A stretch of 7,234 bases of DNA from Moraxellaceae bacterium (GTDB taxonomy: Bacteria; Pseudomonadota; Gammaproteobacteria; Pseudomonadales; Moraxellaceae): NCBI GenBank assembly GCA_014378805.1, contig JACMMY010000014.1, positions 1-7,234 on the forward strand, written 5' to 3'. The notes beneath the pieces were generated by a model. The model ran no database searches. It was given only the letters and a program-made list of their open reading frames with translations, and had not been told where the DNA came from. Below are positions 6,701-7,234 of this stretch, one piece after another (within the stretch, counting starts at the first letter, position 1; every line of letters starts with the position of its first letter). Position numbers and translations under genes: made by a program.

Positions 6701-6973
6701 ATGCGTTATCGACTCAGATTTTTTATATGTTGCATAGCACTTGCCACGCTGTCAGGTTGCGCACATCAATACTACGCGGAAGACTTTTCCTCGCCATATG
6801 GCTTCTTTTCAGGCTTATGGCACGGATTCATTTTTTTGTTTTCCCTCGTTGGCTGCATCTTCTTTGACAGCGTGCACTTGATCGGAAAGCCTAATACCGG
6901 CTTTGGCTATGGTATCGGCTATGCATTCGGCCTTATGACTGCCCTTGGTGGTGGTTCCGGTGCCGCAAGGTAA
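6701..6973 (+). CDS. Small predicted lipoprotein, function unknown
   Basis: The product has 90 residues. A positively charged start (MRYRLR) and a hydrophobic stretch lead to the lipobox LSGC, with the lipidated Cys at position 20, so it is probably exported and anchored to a membrane. The mature part has DFSSPYGFFSGLWHGFIFLFSLVG (about 29-52), which is hydrophobic enough to be a membrane segment. A Gly-rich tail (GFGYGIGYAFGLMTALGGG) follows. The SPYGFFSGLWHG pattern recalls small uncharacterised proteins seen in other bacteria, but I cannot name a family with a known role. The start is well supported by AGGAG (6691-6695) five bases upstream of the ATG. A terminator separates it from the pump operon, and a hairpin repeat begins right after its stop, so it appears to be a single-gene unit. 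Confidence 0.75.
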   Translation: MRYRLRFFICCIALATLSGCAHQYYAEDFSSPYGFFSGLWHGFIFLFSLVGCIFFDSVHLIGKPNTGFGYGIGYAFGLMTALGGGSGAAR

Positions 6974-6974
6974 C

Positions 6975-7086
6975 GAGCAAGCCCGCGTTGGGTGCAATAA
7001 GTCCTAGCACGCGTAGGCTGCGGGCTTGCCCGAGCTTGTATTGTTAACGCTCAGAAAATTGCTGGGGTGAAACCCAGCCTACAACC
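6975..7086. repeat. GC-rich hairpin-forming intergenic repeat (REP/MITE-like)
   Basis: Two strong inverted repeats fill the space after the lipoprotein stop. GCAAGCCCGC (6977-6986) pairs with GCGGGCTTGC (7020-7029), enclosing a smaller stem CCTA/TAGG (7003-7006, 7014-7017). GCTGGG (7061-7066) pairs with CCCAGC (7073-7078) around a 6-nt loop. The word GTAGGCTG (7013-7020) recurs inverted as CAGCCTAC (7075-7082), tying the two halves together. The composition is sharply more GC-rich than the gap on the other side of the lipoprotein gene. The GTAGGCTGGG style is familiar from dispersed intergenic repeats in proteobacteria, but copy number cannot be judged from this window. No T tract follows on the plus strand, so it is not a typical terminator. 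Confidence 0.55.
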
Positions 7087-7234
7087 TGAAAAAGTTAAAT
7101 TTTTTCAACTTTGCTAAAAAGTAGTTGCTGGGCTTGTTGTTGTCGCATGGTTCGCGAAGCACTTCGAGAAACAGCCACTCTTCAAGCCTTACATCACGTT
7201 CCTTCTGAACGCCATCCTGCCAGAAGCGATAAAC
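7079..7234 (-). CDS. 3' end of an unrecognised protein gene (partial, runs off the right edge)
   Basis: On the minus strand one frame is open from the window edge to a TAG at 7081-7079, giving 51 residues. It starts VYRFWQDGVQKERD, continues LEEWLFLEVLREPCDNN and ends KLKKFNFFRL. The other two minus-strand frames are closed by stops early on. The charged, helix-prone composition looks like a real protein tail. The stop codon is part of the TAGGCTGGG arm of the neighbouring repeat, so the tail may have been reset by that repeat. I do not recognise a family. A repeat-associated transposase is possible from the context alone, but the visible residues do not show its motifs. A plus-strand frame is also open across about 7120-7234 but has no start codon. 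Confidence 0.4.
   Translation of the reverse strand, partial: VYRFWQDGVQKERDVRLEEWLFLEVLREPCDNNKPSNYFLAKLKKFNFFRL
7087..7107. repeat. AT-rich hairpin inside the partial minus-strand gene
   Basis: TGAAAAA (7087-7093) pairs with TTTTTCA (7101-7107) around a 7-nt loop. An alternative overlapping stem uses AAAGTT (7091-7096) and AACTTT (7107-7112). On the minus strand it encodes the Lys/Phe-rich end of the partial frame, so it may be chance from A and T runs. Confidence 0.3.

Noticed and set aside
6815..6997. Minus-strand 60-codon frame antisense to the small lipoprotein gene
   Set aside because: The opposite strand has a lipobox, a strong ribosome site and a sensible start; this frame has none of these.
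6977..7029. tRNA or structured RNA gene in the GC-rich hairpin region
   Set aside because: The arms do not fit a cloverleaf: there is no 7-bp acceptor with the usual D and T arm motifs, and the second hairpin shares sequence words with the first, which favours a repeat.

Overview
This window looks like chromosomal DNA from a gammaproteobacterium, most likely in or near the Moraxellaceae (Acinetobacter-like). That placement is inference. It rests on the moderate GC content judged by eye, the Pls/PosA-type synthetase tail, and the style of the Emr pump proteins. No rRNA, tRNA, CRISPR array or recognisable insertion sequence is present.

Layout, left to right. (1) The 3' end of a large Pls/PosA-family non-ribosomal peptide synthetase enters from the left edge (2-466). 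It is followed 28 bp later by a DUF347/COG4705 four-repeat membrane protein (495-1253). (2) A strong hairpin flanked by A and T tracts (about 1282-1321) separates this pair from the convergent emrAB operon and can terminate both strands. (3) A complete drug-efflux locus fills 1362-6490. emrB and emrA lie on the minus strand. Divergent from them, a TetR/AcrR-family regulator and a TolC-type outer-membrane factor lie on the plus strand. (4) A clear intrinsic terminator follows the outer-membrane gene, then an AT-rich gap, then a small orphan lipoprotein gene (6701-6973). (5) The right edge holds a GC-rich, hairpin-rich intergenic repeat (about 6975-7107). It overlaps the 3' end of an unrecognised minus-strand reading frame that runs off the window.

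The efflux locus is the heart of the window. EmrB (inner-membrane MFS transporter), EmrA (periplasmic adaptor) and the TolC-like protein (outer-membrane channel) make up all three layers of an envelope-spanning pump. The TetR protein is the obvious candidate repressor. The 339-bp divergent region contains a well-formed minus-strand promoter (TTGAAT, 17 bp, TATTAT). Four GTAC tetramers at a strict 5-bp period lie at its predicted start site, ending in a 14-bp perfect palindrome. This is the best operator candidate. A second inverted repeat lies just upstream of the TetR start codon.

I see no clearly new multi-gene system. The observations most worth a second look are the periodic GTAC operator-like array, the four-fold acidic repeat protein, the small lipoprotein, and the repeat cluster at the right end with the unknown frame ending inside it.
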